64,000 bases of DNA from Neoarius graeffei (taxonomy: Eukaryota > Chordata > Actinopteri > Siluriformes > Ariidae), in NCBI RefSeq assembly GCF_027579695.1, contig NC_083578.1, positions 3,177,960-3,241,959 of the forward strand, in the 5' to 3' direction. Below the pieces are notes generated by a model that worked only from the letters and a program-made list of their open reading frames with translations, had not been told where the DNA came from and made no database searches. The translations under genes and the position numbers were made by a program. Of the stretch, positions 1 to 31,035 are shown in pieces; the stretch's first letter is position 1, and each line of letters opens with the position of its first letter.

Positions 1-232
1 AGAGACAGCGAGCGACAGAGAAAGAGAGCGCGACAGAGACAGACAGCGAGTGAGCAAGATGGCGAGAGCCAGATTTGAGAGAGAGAGCGTAAGACAGTGA
101 CAGAGCCAGATTTGAGAGAGAGTGACAGCACAAAAGACAGACACACAGAGAGGGAGAGCGCGCGAGTGCAAGAGACAGAGACGGCCCGATCTGAGAGACA
201 GAGACAGACAGAGGACAAGAGACAGGTGTGAT
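1..232. repeat. Purine-rich GAGA/GACA repeat at left edge
   Basis: The first 232 bases are mostly GAGA and GACAGA runs on the plus strand. They lie immediately downstream of the sf3a1 stop codon, so they would form the pyrimidine-rich start of its 3' UTR. No AATAAA is visible on the minus strand here, so the sf3a1 polyadenylation site lies outside the window. Confidence 0.7.
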
Positions 233-371
233 CTACTTCTTCCTCCCTCCTCTCTCCTTCAGCGCCAGGTGAATCACAGACCCGTTGTTCATGTTGTAGT
301 AGGCCAGAGAGTTGGAGTCCTTGATGAAAATACCCTGCACACGAAAAGACCAAACGGATTCATTCACAATC

Positions 372-438
<67 letters not shown>

Positions 439-1959
439 TATCACACTGTAAATCCTAAAGCTTTCAATTAGCACCACAATACTGGATTAAATATTTCACA
501 AATTCTGATCAATGCTGTTTAAACTGGAAACACCAAGATACACTGCAACCCTGCTATAACTAACTCTTTTACTACGAACCCCGACGGCTCCCCCCCCACA
601 CACACACACACACACACACACACCCAACCCTCCCGACCAAACTGAATTGACCTGAACTGACTTCACTGCACTATTACTGTCACTGCACTATCATTATGTA
701 CTACTGTTTATTTATACCGCAAAATATTATCATACCACTGCATTACAGTACGTTCACATCGCACATTTGTACATACTGTAAATATCCATACATCACTATA
801 CACCATTCCATACCCTGTCATTTCTGTCCATTTATATTTATGTATATTACACTTGTTATTTACTGCTGTGCATTTCTGGTTAGATGCAATCTGCATTTCG
901 TTGCCTTCTACCTGTGCCATGACGAAGTTAAATCTAATCTTTCACATAAAACAAACCAAGTTTATATCCCCTGCCTTTAATGACAATGAGACAGACAGTC
1001 TTTAAAACACAAAACCCCCTGAGCCTGATCCATGCGCTCCTCTTCCCCCAGAGACAAACAGTAAGTCATCGAGACCGCAGTCGAGTGAACAAGACGCGTT
1101 AATGCCATAAAACAAAGGCTTAACGAGTTTCATTTAGGTGTCGATCGCTAACAATTAACAATGCTGATCAAAAGCTCGATAAAAAGACGAAACGACTGCT
1201 GATACTAAATACGTAGTTAAATCGCACCGGCAGTGTTTTTTGTTTTTTACCCCCCGCCCAGCAGCGACGTATAAACGACATCAGTGATTTGAACCACATG
1301 AATGAAGTGAATGGTGAGAATTTAGAAAACAGTGCGAGGACAACGATACACCGGTAATCTCCATCACTTCCATAACAGACGCAGAAATCAATCATCGCCT
1401 CCGTTCGTCATCCTTTAACTCTGTGAACTGCGAGAGCAACTCGGGAGAAATTCATCAGAAGGAATTTAACGTGCCAAAAGTTTCACATCCCGCGTGAGAA
1501 GTGCCTCCACTTCAGCGTTACAGTAGAACTCTTCTGTAGAACAAACTATTTGGACGCTCGTTACAGCAGAGTTTTAATTGCGTCAGCGCCACCTAGTGGT
1601 CACAGTTTATCAGTTTAAACATTAAAATTTCCTGTCTTTGTATCGTATTCAAAAGGATTTGTAAATCATTGCCTTCTGTTTTTATAAATGTTTATATCAA
1701 ATTAAACCTGACTAACGTGTTTATTTTACCTCGTACTGAAGTTTCTGTTTGCCGGCCGGCATCCCGGTGGCCTCGTGGATCTTAACCTTTATGACGGACA
1801 CCTAAAATGGACAAAAGCGCTCAGGTGAGAACTGAAACAGGAGCATTTTTATGAATAAACTTTTAAAATGAACAGTTTTGTGCTTCTATGGTGACAAAGC
1901 AAACAGTATGACGAATGTAGAAACGAACAAGAATAAGCACACTGACGATTTCTCACTGC

Positions 1960-2008
<49 letters not shown>

Positions 2009-5000
2009 TGGGGTGGTCAGTGATTTACCTGGTCTGTGAGCGGCAGTGTGAAGTTCAGCACTTGGCCGTTCAGCTTCCATTCTGTCTTGTCCTGCATGTT
2101 GGGAACCTGAACTTTGACTGCGACGGGACCCTGATCATAAACACAATGTGGAATCATCATCATCATCATCATCATCAAGTACTCATAGTTGCACTTTAAA
2201 GTCATGTGATCTGTGTGCGTGTTCACCTTGTTTCTGCGTAGGAACTCGTCCTCTGGGACCAGGTTGTCCTCCGTCTTCATCTTCTTGCTCACCGGCTCGT
2301 CCTCGTGTGGAGCAGGAGGGTGGGCAGGAGGCATGGGGGCGGGAACAGCACTAGGAGGTTGGGGCACCGGAGGGGCAGGTACGAATGCTACGGGGCAGAG
2401 CACAGTGATGCGTTCACTAAGGCTCACTTGTGCCGGAGTAAAAGTGTGACGCCGTATAGCGTGTGCTTCTGATCGTCTCACCTGCAGGCACCACCATGGG
2501 TGGAGGTCGAGGAGCCATGATGTGGGGCGCGGCCGGGGGCATCGGCACCACGTTGATCCGAGGAGCGTGCACCATGGGGGGCATCGGGGTCAGGACCTGA
2601 CCGGGGGCCAAGCGTACCACGGGGGTCACAGGGGGCCTCGGGATAACGGGCACGGCGGAGAGCAGGGTGGTGCGCACCGGAGGAGGAACCTGGGACAGAA
2701 GAATTACAGCCACTTTCAACATTTCACCATAAAATACAGAGCGTTAAAGGGACGGTCTCGGCCCGTGGGGTGTTAAAGGGATAAAAACAGATTATGACGC
2801 ATTAATTACAACTGAATTCATGTCTAAATTGAGACCGTGTGCAAGTTAAAAATGAGCATAAATGCCACAGTTATTAATCAAATTTGGTGTGTGTGTGTGT
2901 GTGTGTGCGTGTACACTCTCCCTTTAATGCTATAAACTGCTGTAGAGTATGAAGTGAGGGTTGGTACTGACTGCAGCTGGCACTCTGGGAGCCGTGTTGA
3001 TGGGTGGGCTGGGCTTGGGCAGGGTGGGCACGGTGGTGGGCAGCGGCGGGGGCGCGGTCTCGTTGGGTTTGATGGGTCCGATCTTCTCCTTGGTCTCGTC
3101 CTCCTGCACCAGGCCTTTAGCTTTGTGGATGGCTTCGATCTGCTCCTGCAGCGTGATGTTCGCCTGAGCGGCCTGCTGCGTACGCGCCATGCTGCCTGAG
3201 TGACCGTCCCACGTCACCTACACACGCACACACAGGATTCAGAATAAAAAGTGTACAGAATAAATTGTAAAAGTTAACTGTTAGTCCTCCATCACTGACC
3301 TTCTCCTCGGGTTTCTGGATCTCCTCCTCGCCAATCTTCTTACCAATGGCTGTTTCTTCCACACCGAAGATATCCGTTCTTCTCTCAGCCAGCTGCTTCA
3401 GGCTGCTCTCGATGTCCAGGCCGGGGGCGTACACCTCCTCTTCGATCTGTCGCTCTCGGAGGTTTCGGTCTCGCTGCTCCAGCCAGCGCGGGTCCAGCAG
3501 CCCGATACGCATGTGCTCCTGCATCTTACTGGCCGGGATCTTCTCACCCGTGATCGGAGAGATGAGGAACTCATCACCAGGCGGCACGACAGCCTGAGAC
3601 TTCAAGGCTGGGGATGGAGAAGGGGAGGGGGGTTAAACTGATCAGTAAATTTCAGTGCACCGATTCAGAACGAGCTCCTGAGAACCTCGAGCTCTCACCC
3701 TTGGGGTCGTAGTCTTTGCGGATGATGACCTGGTCTGGAGTAGGAGGCAGAGGAGGAGGCATGGGGTTTTCAGGAGGGAGTGGAGCCTTCATCGACTCCT
3801 CATCTTCATCCGAACCCTACGAGATGTTTCACACACAGGTCATGAGACGTGACGAGTTCAAAATAAAACGGCGTAAGAATTTTATAGTTCTCTTGGAGCA
3901 TGATGACATCATAATTAGCGGTTCACCTCGTCCATATCCTGCAGCTGTGTGTCCTGGTCCAGTTGAGCCGTGTGGCCTTCGTCCCTGGTGTCTCGCTCGT
4001 CCTCCTCGTCCTCGCTTTCCACCTCCATCTCCACTTCTTCGCTCTCTCCGTACTTCTCGTAACGCTCCTGGATCAGGATTCGAGCTCCCAGTTCCTCCGG
4101 AGTGGTGGGAGGAGGGAAGTTGCCTGGGAATAATGGGGCACAGATAATGGAACAACACCAAGACACACTCGTTCACTCACACACACCCCTCTCTCCTTAA
4201 ACGAGGTTACTACACATCCTCATCTCTTCCTCACCTTGCTCATTGGGCTGGAAGTCGACCGTCTCCACGACAACAAAGTCGTGCCAGTCGATCTGAGCGT
4301 ATGCCACACGCTCTTTCTCTCTCTCCTCCTCCTCTTTCTTCCTCTCTCGCTCCTGGTACTTGGCCCACTCCACTCGGTACTTCACCTGACACACACACAC
4401 ACACACACGTCACATTATCACCATTATACGCAACCTTACATATGATCTATATTAATATAACTTTAATGTTCACGCTGTAATAAACACTGCGGTGGAGTTT
4501 AATGATATTAATTTATTTATTTCTCCTGATCCATGTTCTTCACACCCCGTTACCTGATCCAGGACCTCACGGGGATTCTCCGCCTCTCTCTTCAGTTTCT
4601 GCAGCAGTCCTTTCGGAGGGATCAGAATCTTTAAAAATGAACGAACGAACAAACAAACAAATAAATAATAGTTTCATTACAAGTTAAATGACGGTTAAAC
4701 TGAACCTGTGCGTTTATGAAGCGACAGTCACACAAAAGCCCGTGTCTGGCTCTCTTAGCGAACAGGAACCAGTTATACTGTGGAGTGCAAAAGTTTGTGC
4801 ACCCTTACATCCAAAATTGTCCCAAAAACGACAGTCAGAGTCAGTTTTTCCAGACGCGATCGTAAAAGATCATTTTACACAAACACCAATAAAGATCAGA
4901 ATATACATGTTAATTAAAATATTAATTGTGAAACATGATAGGATCAGGGATGAGAGTGGGTGGTCACCAAAAAAGCAGAAAACAAGATGGCGCCCGAAGC

Positions 5001-8000
5001 CGGGGGTCTGGGAGGGATACCCCCCAGGAAAATTTTGAAAAATAAGGCCTTACAAACCACTTTTTCTGCAATCTGAGCTGTAGTAGATAAAAAATCTGCT
5101 GTCTTTTTTATATATTTACATGAAAATATGTTTCAAATCAATAGGAGTATTGTTTGAATTCAAAATAAAATCACATTCTGCATTCAAGGGTATGGTTATA
5201 ATTCATGATCAACAAAAATGACAAACTAAATTCACATTAAACGTAAGTTTTATTATCAAAATGTTCATATATTAAATAACATTTCTTAGGGAGAAAAGGT
5301 CGGTCACCCTATGTCCTCATTAGTTGCATATGATTTCAAAAAGTCTTTTGAAATATTTAAGTTTTCAAAACTGTCAGCATTAATTCAGATTTACTGACCA
5401 TCATATACATGTTCAGTGTATTAAATCAAACGAATGCTAAGTTTATGGGATAATGTCTATGTACACTTTATACAATTATTTATAGTTCACAGTCACTTCA
5501 TTTTCATTTAATCATTTCGACGACTTCTTCAGCTTTTTGGCCAAAGACAAGAGCTTGTCAGTCCTCTCTCTGTTTTTTATACCAGCATCGATTTCACGTA
5601 CCTTCGCTTCGTCTCGCTTGTCAATTGTATTCGGCATTTTGAGTAAAAAAGCCGATACGAAAGAGAAGCGTATTTTTGAAGCGCAGCGACGATGAACATG
5701 TGCAAGTTTCGATAAAATAGAACGATGCGGGTACTTTTGTAAGAACTGTTATGATTGGCTTTTGTTCTCTCCCACACTCTTGTAAGAACTGTTATGATTG
5801 GCTATCATGCTCTCGCCAGCGATGTTTTGGCCAATTACATTGTAGATAACACGTATTCTACCGCGAGACTTAGCGAGACTAAAGATGGCGAAAATGTAAA
5901 CATGTAACATCGTCGTACGCTTGAGTATCACGAAGGAACATACCCCAACCCCCCTCAATGAAAAAAACATCTCAACGGATTTGGCATAATATCGATTTTT
6001 GCTCAGAAAAAGCAGAAAACCGCCAAAAAGCGGAAAACTCTCATACCTGTAGGATGAACCCTTGAAAGAATTTTTGCCTCTTTTGCTCTTTGGTTTGGAT
6101 TTTTCTGAATCTCTACGTTGAGTTTTTTTCTTCTTCCGCTCTAATCTCTGAAGGCTCAGTATTTCATGCATCAGGTCATGTGACTGCTCTTTTCCTGACT
6201 CCCACGGACTCTTAACGTGTCTGCTTGGTTTTTGTTTTTAATTGAATAAGATTAGATCATTAGAAATGCTCATGAGGCAAAAATCCAAATAATAATAAAA
6301 AATGTTATTTATATAGCACTTTTCATACAGAAACTGCAGCTAAAAATACTTTACATTAAAAGCTAGAATGACAAAAAAAAAAACACAAGTGGACATAAAA
6401 TCTTTAAAAGACAACACTGACAAAATGGAAAGAAAGTAATTATTACAGTGAAAAATAAAAAGAGATAAAAATAAGATAAAACCATATAGCATACAACTAG
6501 CTGTATGCTAAAGTAAAAAGGACTGTTTTTAGCTGACATTTAAAGATTTTTACAGCGTCTGCCTCCCTCATACTTTCTGGTAAAGTATTCCACAATCTGG
6601 GTGCAGAACGGACAAAGGCTGCTTCTGTGATTTTGTTTTGGGGGATTATTGGGATATTTAGTAAACCAGCTAACCGGAGTATGTGAGTGGGTGTACAAAC
6701 TTCTGAGCATTCTGGAATATTTAGGCTGTGTTTTAACATTAATGAAAACTTTATAAACACAAGATTCTGGTGCTGTAGATGTAAATGTTTCCTGCTGAGT
6801 AACCAAGGGGAGCACAAACTTTTGCACCCACATTAAGAATATGATCTGAGCGAGTGTGTAAGCGCGTGCGGAGAATGTACGTGGAACGCTGCGATATAGA
6901 CTCACCTTGGTGTACTGTTCCACCAGTTTGGTGAAGTAGTTGAAGAGGCTGTGCTGAGGACGCAGGAAGTCGAACTGGTAGTTCCTCTGCTCCTTCTGCA
7001 TGAGCTGCGTGAGGAACTGGCGGCCGTTACGGGCCACGAACTGCGCCGTCAGCTTCACCACGTCCAGGTCAAAGGCCGAGATGGAGGGCGGGTCGGCCAT
7101 GAACTCGAACTCGGGTGGAGGCTCCTTGGGAATGACCGTCTCGTGGATGACCTGCGCTTGGACCTGGAGGAAACGTGATTAACGGGAGGTTAATCTTTTA
7201 TTATTATTATAGTTACTAGGCGAAAGGCGGTAATCAGACCTTCTGGGGGAGCTGCTGCTGGGCTTGCTGCATGGACTGCTGCTGCATGACCTTCGGCACG
7301 GCAGCAGACGGCTCCTGACCTTTGCCCTCTTTGAACTCGTTGACCTTGTGGCGGTAGTAGGCATGGTACGGGTCGCTGGGGTTCAGGAAGTTAAACTTGG
7401 GGTTGTTGATCTCGTTCTGACGAATTCTCGCTTCAAACTCCGGCCCGTTCCTGTACAGAGCGATTCAGTCGTAACTTTTTCCACAACATGACGTATGCAT
7501 CTAGATATTTAGGTTTGTGCACAATCATTAAACCAAGTGAACGATTTTCTGCCCTGGTTTCGCTGTCAGAGGTGATAATCGACCAACGTAAGAAAAAAAA
7601 TATGTGTTTGGTTGTGAGAATACATAATGTTCCCATTTCATTATCAGAAGATGATTTCACACCAATCTGAGACAATTCTTGTGCAAAAAAACAACACTTG
7701 TCCAAAATGGACCAATCACACGACACCAAAACCTCTGGAACAGCTTTGAGCATGATAGTAGTGATGGTGGAAATGTAATGTAACCATTTTTATAAAAGAT
7801 AAAAGACATCTCACCAGAATTCTAATACAACAGTGCACAGATTTAAAAAAAAAAAAGCTCTGCTCAAACAGATCATATTAAAAAAAAAAAAAGTGAAACC
7901 ATTTCATGTTTCGGGGCGGCACGGTGGTGTAGTGGTTAGCGCTGTCGCCTCACAGCAAGAAGGTCCTGGGTTCGAGCCCCGTGGCCGGCGAGGGCCTTTC

Positions 8001-9281
8001 TGTGTGGAGTTTGCATGTTCTCCCCGTGTCCGCGTGGGTTTCCTCCGGGTGCTCCGGTTTCCCCCACAGTCCAAAGACATGCAGGTTAGGTTAACTGGTG
8101 ACTCTAAATTGAGCGTAGGTGTGAATGTGAGTGTGAATGGTTGTCTGTGTCTCTGTGTCAGCCCTGTGATGACCTGGCGACTTGTCCAGGGTGAACCCCG
8201 CCTTTCAACCGTAGTCAGCTGGGATAGGATCCAGCTCGCCCGCGACCCTGTAGAACAGGATAAAGCGGCTACAGATAATGAGATGAGACATTTCATGTTT
8301 CCTAGTTAACGAGCTACAAACAAATATGTTCTTTAGTCATCGGTCTTCCGTTAGAGGATCTTCCATATCCTCAGACAGCCTGTTAGAGAATAATAACACG
8401 AACAGACTGCAGAAATCTCAGATTCTGGATGAATCATCACAAACAGCATGAAAGGCCGCAGTGCTGGGGATCGGTGTCGGGGACCGTACCTCGCTACGAA
8501 GCTGGCGGTCTTGTCCACGATATTGCGCACTTCAGGAGGAGGGTAGATGATCCCCACGATGGGTTTCGTGGCCGGAGTTTCTTCTTTCTGCTCATCGGCC
8601 TGCGTACAAAACACAAAACCTGTCCTTTTAACATGCGTGTAACAAATATAAGGGTAACCATGTCCATTGTTTGTAATACATGCAAATGATGCATGAACGA
8701 AAATAAAACAAAAGCATCAGTAACCAACACAATTCCACAAAAATTGGAAGCGTTTTAAGGAAAGGAAACTGTAACGTTAATGTTAGATTCACAAGCGCAC
8801 TCACACCTACTGACGATAACAGTAAGGAACCGGTATCGTGACGTAAACATATCGCGACACCGATATTATAACGTCATATCGCCCAGAACTAATCACATTT
8901 TACGTGCACAATTTTAAAATTATAGCAAAGCTACGTATATTAAATATTTCAGAAAGTATCTCGCGCCTATAAAAAGTGACTTTACGTCCCCAAAATGACA
9001 TTTTAAGCTACATTCCTAGCTCCAGTCTCGCGCCTGCAGTTTGCTAACGTTAGCTCATCTAGCTAAGAGAAACCACAGAACCTGCAGCTTCATCTAAACA
9101 CAATTAAAAGGGTTTTAGAATCAGAAAATGTTCCATAGTGTTAAAGTGTTATATACAAATGCATATGATTAAATGTTTTTTTAAAAAATACATATATTTA
9201 TAAAGATCATTAGCCGCTAAGCTAACCGTTAGCTCTTACCTTGTTGTTGACTTCCGGTTGAGAAATCTGTACAGGCAGCAT
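233..9281 (-). CDS. sf3a1: Splicing factor 3a subunit 1 (SF3A1), complete, 15 exons
   Basis: SF3A1 is the largest subunit of the SF3a trimer (with SF3A2 and SF3A3), needed for the mature 17S U2 snRNP and branch-site recognition in the nucleus. Coding exons in transcript order: 9281-9240, 8599-8490, 7450-7240, 7163-6906, 4628-4554, 4385-4235, 4123-3927, 3816-3699, 3607-3300, 3217-2972, 2689-2482, 2387-2227, 2130-2029, 1801-1730, 334-233. All junctions are GT-AG and keep frame, giving 2361 nt (786 residues; the human protein is about 793). SURP module 1 is near residues 38-80 and SURP 2 near 151-193 (AFDLDVVKLTAQFVARNG). These are followed by a charged segment (ERERKKEEEE), proline-rich stretches (PRPPPMVVPA) and a C-terminal ubiquitin-like domain ending in ALKERGGRKK. 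The ATG at 9281 is the only one in frame upstream of SURP1. The N-terminus is shorter than in mammals. Family knowledge: SURP2 binds SF3A3 and the UBL contacts U1 snRNA stem-loop 4. Confidence 0.97.
374..437. repeat. (CA)n microsatellite
   Basis: About 32 uninterrupted CA units lie in the last sf3a1 intron, 40 bp upstream of the terminal coding exon on the minus strand, where the transcript reads UG repeats. The short ORFs here on both strands are products of the repeat. A second, shorter CA run is at 597-622. Confidence 0.95.
438..1729. other. Last sf3a1 intron, including a LINE 3' tail
   Basis: This is non-coding intron. From about 640 to 945 on the plus strand it resembles the 3' tail of a CR1/L2-type LINE: the phrase GCATTTCGTTGCCTTCTACC is followed by a degraded AATAAAG-like segment and ATCTAATCT. 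No coding segment of the element remains. From 950 to 1729 I see nothing recognisable. Confidence 0.5.
1964..2005. repeat. (GA)n microsatellite in sf3a1 intron
   Basis: This GA run ends 24 bp from exon 2130-2029, so it lies just downstream of that exon's donor on the transcript (UC repeats). A short CAT trinucleotide run at 2154-2177 sits just upstream of the same exon's acceptor. Confidence 0.9.
5737..5803. repeat. Two-copy 43-bp tandem duplication
   Basis: The phrase TTGTAAGAACTGTTATGATT occurs twice, 43 bp apart, within the unassigned interior of the element at 4776-6833. It has no obvious function. Confidence 0.8.
6497..6817 (-). pseudogene. LINE ORF2 C-terminal remnant (CR1/L2-like)
   Basis: The reading frame contains AFVRSAPRLWNTLPESMREA followed by FKCQLKTVLF, the conserved C-terminal tail of CR1/L2-type reverse transcriptase ORFs in fish. 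Downstream on the minus strand (to about 6285) the sequence continues as a typical 3' UTR (ATAGCACTTTTCATACAGAA read on the plus strand). The upstream RT core is missing, so this is a dead 5'-truncated copy. Confidence 0.7.
7913..8288 (+). mobile_element. tRNA-derived SINE (family A), full length
   Basis: The tRNA-like head starts GGGGCGGCACGGTGG and carries a box B (GGTTCGAGCCCC). A roughly 300-bp body follows, ending in the short ATGAG-type tail. The copy is flanked by a perfect 13-bp target duplication, CATTTCATGTTTC, at 7900-7912 and 8289-8301. It lies in sf3a1 intron 2, antisense to the gene. The same family recurs at least ten more times in this window. Confidence 0.93.
8605..9238. other. 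sf3a1 intron 1, no recognisable element
   Basis: This is unique AT-rich intron. I see no repeats, ORFs or RNA genes in it. Confidence 0.6.
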
Positions 9282-28485
<19,204 letters not shown>

Positions 28486-28635
28486 TGTCACCACCTGACG
28501 CTCACATGCATGACATCAAACAAATACTGTTAGAATGCTGCGGTGCACACGACTCTCTGTGTTTTCTATCCTGGATTTAAAAGCTGAGCCCCGTTTTTGC
28601 ACTCAGACTCGAATGAACGGTTTATTCCTCATACG

Positions 28636-28798
28636 AATAAATCAGTCACGCTCACGCTCCATCTTCAGCTCAGGGGACGTGACCTTCTTTCCTTTCTCTG
28701 ACTGAGACCCGAGATGTGCTGTGACCACAGTTCAGTTGCACATATCTCCATCTGCGGAAAATCACTCTTATTAAAGTCCCGATACAGGAGGCAATAAA
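28636..28798 (+). terminator. ccdc157 polyadenylation signals
   Basis: AATAAA hexamers lie at 28636-28641 and 28793-28798, 150 and 308 bp after the stop codon. Either could serve; which is used cannot be told from the sequence. Confidence 0.6.
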
Positions 28799-28980
28799 GA
28801 TGTCACAAGAGGAACAAAACATTTCTGTAAAAAAAAAATCATTGCACTTTTAAAAAAAGTGTTTATCATATTTTTATTTCTGTAGGAGTTTGAGAGAGAA
28901 ACTTTGTTATTGATGCCGTTCAATATGGACCCTGTGAGGGATAAACTCCCAAATGGTACAAAATAACTACTCCGTTAGAA

Positions 28981-30530
28981 GCTGAGAGAGGGAGAGAGAG
29001 ACACGGAGAGATGGAGAGAGAGAGAGAGAGAGAGAGAGATGGGGAGAGAGCGAGAGAGAAAGAGAGAGATGGGGAGAGAGAGATGGAGAGAGAGAGACGG
29101 GGGGAGACGGAGAGAGAGAGAAAGATGGAGAGAGAGAGATGGGAGAGAGAGACGGGGAGAGACGGAGAGAGAGAGAAAGATGGAGAGAGAGATGGGGAGA
29201 GAGACGGAGAGAGAGAGAGAGATGGGGAGGGAGAGAGAGACGGGGAGAGATGGAGAGAGAGAAAGATGGAGAGATGGGGAGAGAGAGACGGGGAGAGAGA
29301 GAAAGATGGAGAGATGGGGAGAGAGATGGGGAGGGAGAGAGAGACGGGGAGAGATGGAGAGAGAGAGAACGATGGGGAGAGAGAGACGGAGAGAGATGGG
29401 GAGAGAGAGACGGAGAGAGGGAGAGAGAGACGGGGAGAGACGGAGAGAGAGAAAGATGGAGAGAGAGACGGGCAGAGACGGAGAGAGAAAGATGGGGAGA
29501 GAGACGGGGAGAGAGAAAGATGGAGAGAGAGACGGAGAGAGAGAGAGATGGGGAGGGAGAGAGAGAGAGAGAGAAAGATGGAGAGAGAGATGGGGAGAGA
29601 GAGACGGGGAGAGAGAAAGATGGAGAGAGAGATGGGGAGAGAGACGGAGAGAGAGAGAGATGGGGAGGGAGAGAGAGATGGGGAGAGAGACGGAGAGAGA
29701 GAGAGATGGGGAGGGAGAGAGAGACGGGGAGAGATGGAGAGAGAGAAAGATGGGGAGAGAGACGGGGAGAGACGGAGAGAGAGAGAAAGATGGAGAGAGA
29801 GACGGGCAGAGACGGAGAGAGAGAGAAAGATGGAGAGAGAGATGGGGAGAGAGACGGAGAGAGAGAAAGATGGAGAGAGAGAGATGGGGAGAGAGACGGA
29901 GAGAGAGAGATGGGGAGAGAGAGACGGGGAGAGATGGAGAGAGAGAAAGATGGGGAGAGAGAGATGGAGAGAGAGATGGGGAGAGAGAGACGGAGAGAGA
30001 GAGAAAGATGGAGAGAGAGACGGGCAGAGACGGAGAGAGAGAGAAAGATGGAGAGAGAGATGGGGAGAGAGACGGAGAGAGAGAGAAAGATGGAGAGAGA
30101 GAGAGATGGGGAGAGAGACGGGGAGAGAGAGAGAAAGATGGAGAGAGAGATGGGGAGGGAGAGAGAGACGGGGAGAGATGGAGAGAGAGAGAGAAAGATG
30201 GGGAGAGAGAGATGGAGAGAGAGACGGGGAGAGAGAGAGATGGGGAGGGAGAGAGAGACGGGGGAGGGAAAGAGAGAGAAAGATGGAGAGAGACGGGGAA
30301 AGAGAAAGATGGAGAGAGAGAGACACGGGGAGAGACAGTGAGTGGGGGGGAGAGAGAGAGAGAATGAGAGTGACAGAGAGAACGAGAAAGAGAACAAGAA
30401 AGAAAGATGGGGAGAGAGAGAGAATGGGAGAACAAGAGAGAGAGACAGACAGAGAATGAGAAAGAAAGACGGGGAGAGAGACAGAGAGAGAGAATGAAAG
30501 AGAGCAAGAGAGAGAGCAAGAACGAGAGAA
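28981..30530 (+). repeat. 1.55-kb near-pure purine tract (GA/GGAGA minisatellite)
   Basis: The plus strand is almost entirely G and A, in variants of GGAGAGAGA, interrupted every 10-30 bases by a single pyrimidine in the context GAYGG. The lack of stop codons gives long ORFs in most frames on both strands; none is a gene. The tract starts 500 bp after the ccdc157 stop. Confidence 0.97.
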
Positions 30531-31035
30531 CCCCTTTCTGTGAGCGTTACCCAAAGTGATGGCTCGTGAGGAATGTGTGTGTTTTTTTCTCCCCTGATGT
30601 GTGTGAACGAAGCTCGGAACTCATCATGGCCGTTCAGATCGCTGCCCTTCTGCTCTGCCCCTTTACCACAACCCCTCCGGTCACGATACGGGCGCTATAT
30701 TACTGTAGTAGTGATGTACACAGTGGTGTACACGGTGACCGAAGGGGATAGAGCTGATTTCTGCAGGGTGGTGTGGACCATTAACAGGCCTGGATTACCA
30801 CCATGTGGTGTCTCACGGTGACCTCCAGCGCCCCTTCACACGAGCTACACAACAACAACATGAGGGGAATAAAAAGTGCTGCAGCACTGAAGAGCACAGA
30901 TTTACACACAGCTGGATTCAACGCCAAGCTGCCGGACTCGGTACACATCTGTACACACAGACTCAAGGCACATATGGAATAATAATACAGCAACACCACA
31001 GGTTTACAAATAATAATAAAGTACATCCAATACAT
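30531..31035. other. Intergenic, no recognisable feature
   Basis: I see no gene, repeat or RNA in this stretch. The short ORFs lack family resemblance. Confidence 0.5.

Larger units (their letters stand above)
4776..6833. mobile_element. Non-autonomous Tc1-like element in sf3a1 intron 4
   Basis: The ends carry matching inverted repeats. The left copy reads GTGCAAAAGTTTGTGCACCC from about 4785. The reverse complement of the right end (about 6808-6829) reads the same except for one base. Ends of this AAAGTTTGTG kind are typical of fish Tc1-like elements. No transposase is recognisable inside. The 2-kb interior contains an unassigned stretch (4950-6230) and the minus-strand remnant of a LINE (6285-6817). 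The element accounts for most of the 2.3-kb intron. Confidence 0.6.

Noticed and set aside
233-451. ORFs made of CA/GT repeats (poly-Thr/His or Cys/Val)
   Set aside because: They are microsatellite translations. Only the last 34 codons on the minus strand (334-233) are real, as the sf3a1 terminal exon.
7915-7985. Family A SINE heads as tRNA genes
   Set aside because: They keep box B but lack a paired acceptor stem and are followed by a SINE body and target duplications.
28920-30554. Long ORFs (up to 544 codons) in several frames on both strands over the purine tract
   Set aside because: The tract cannot form stop codons because T and C are almost absent and occur only as GATGG or GACGG. Ser/Leu/Pro or Arg/Glu translations in all frames are compositional, with no start context or introns.
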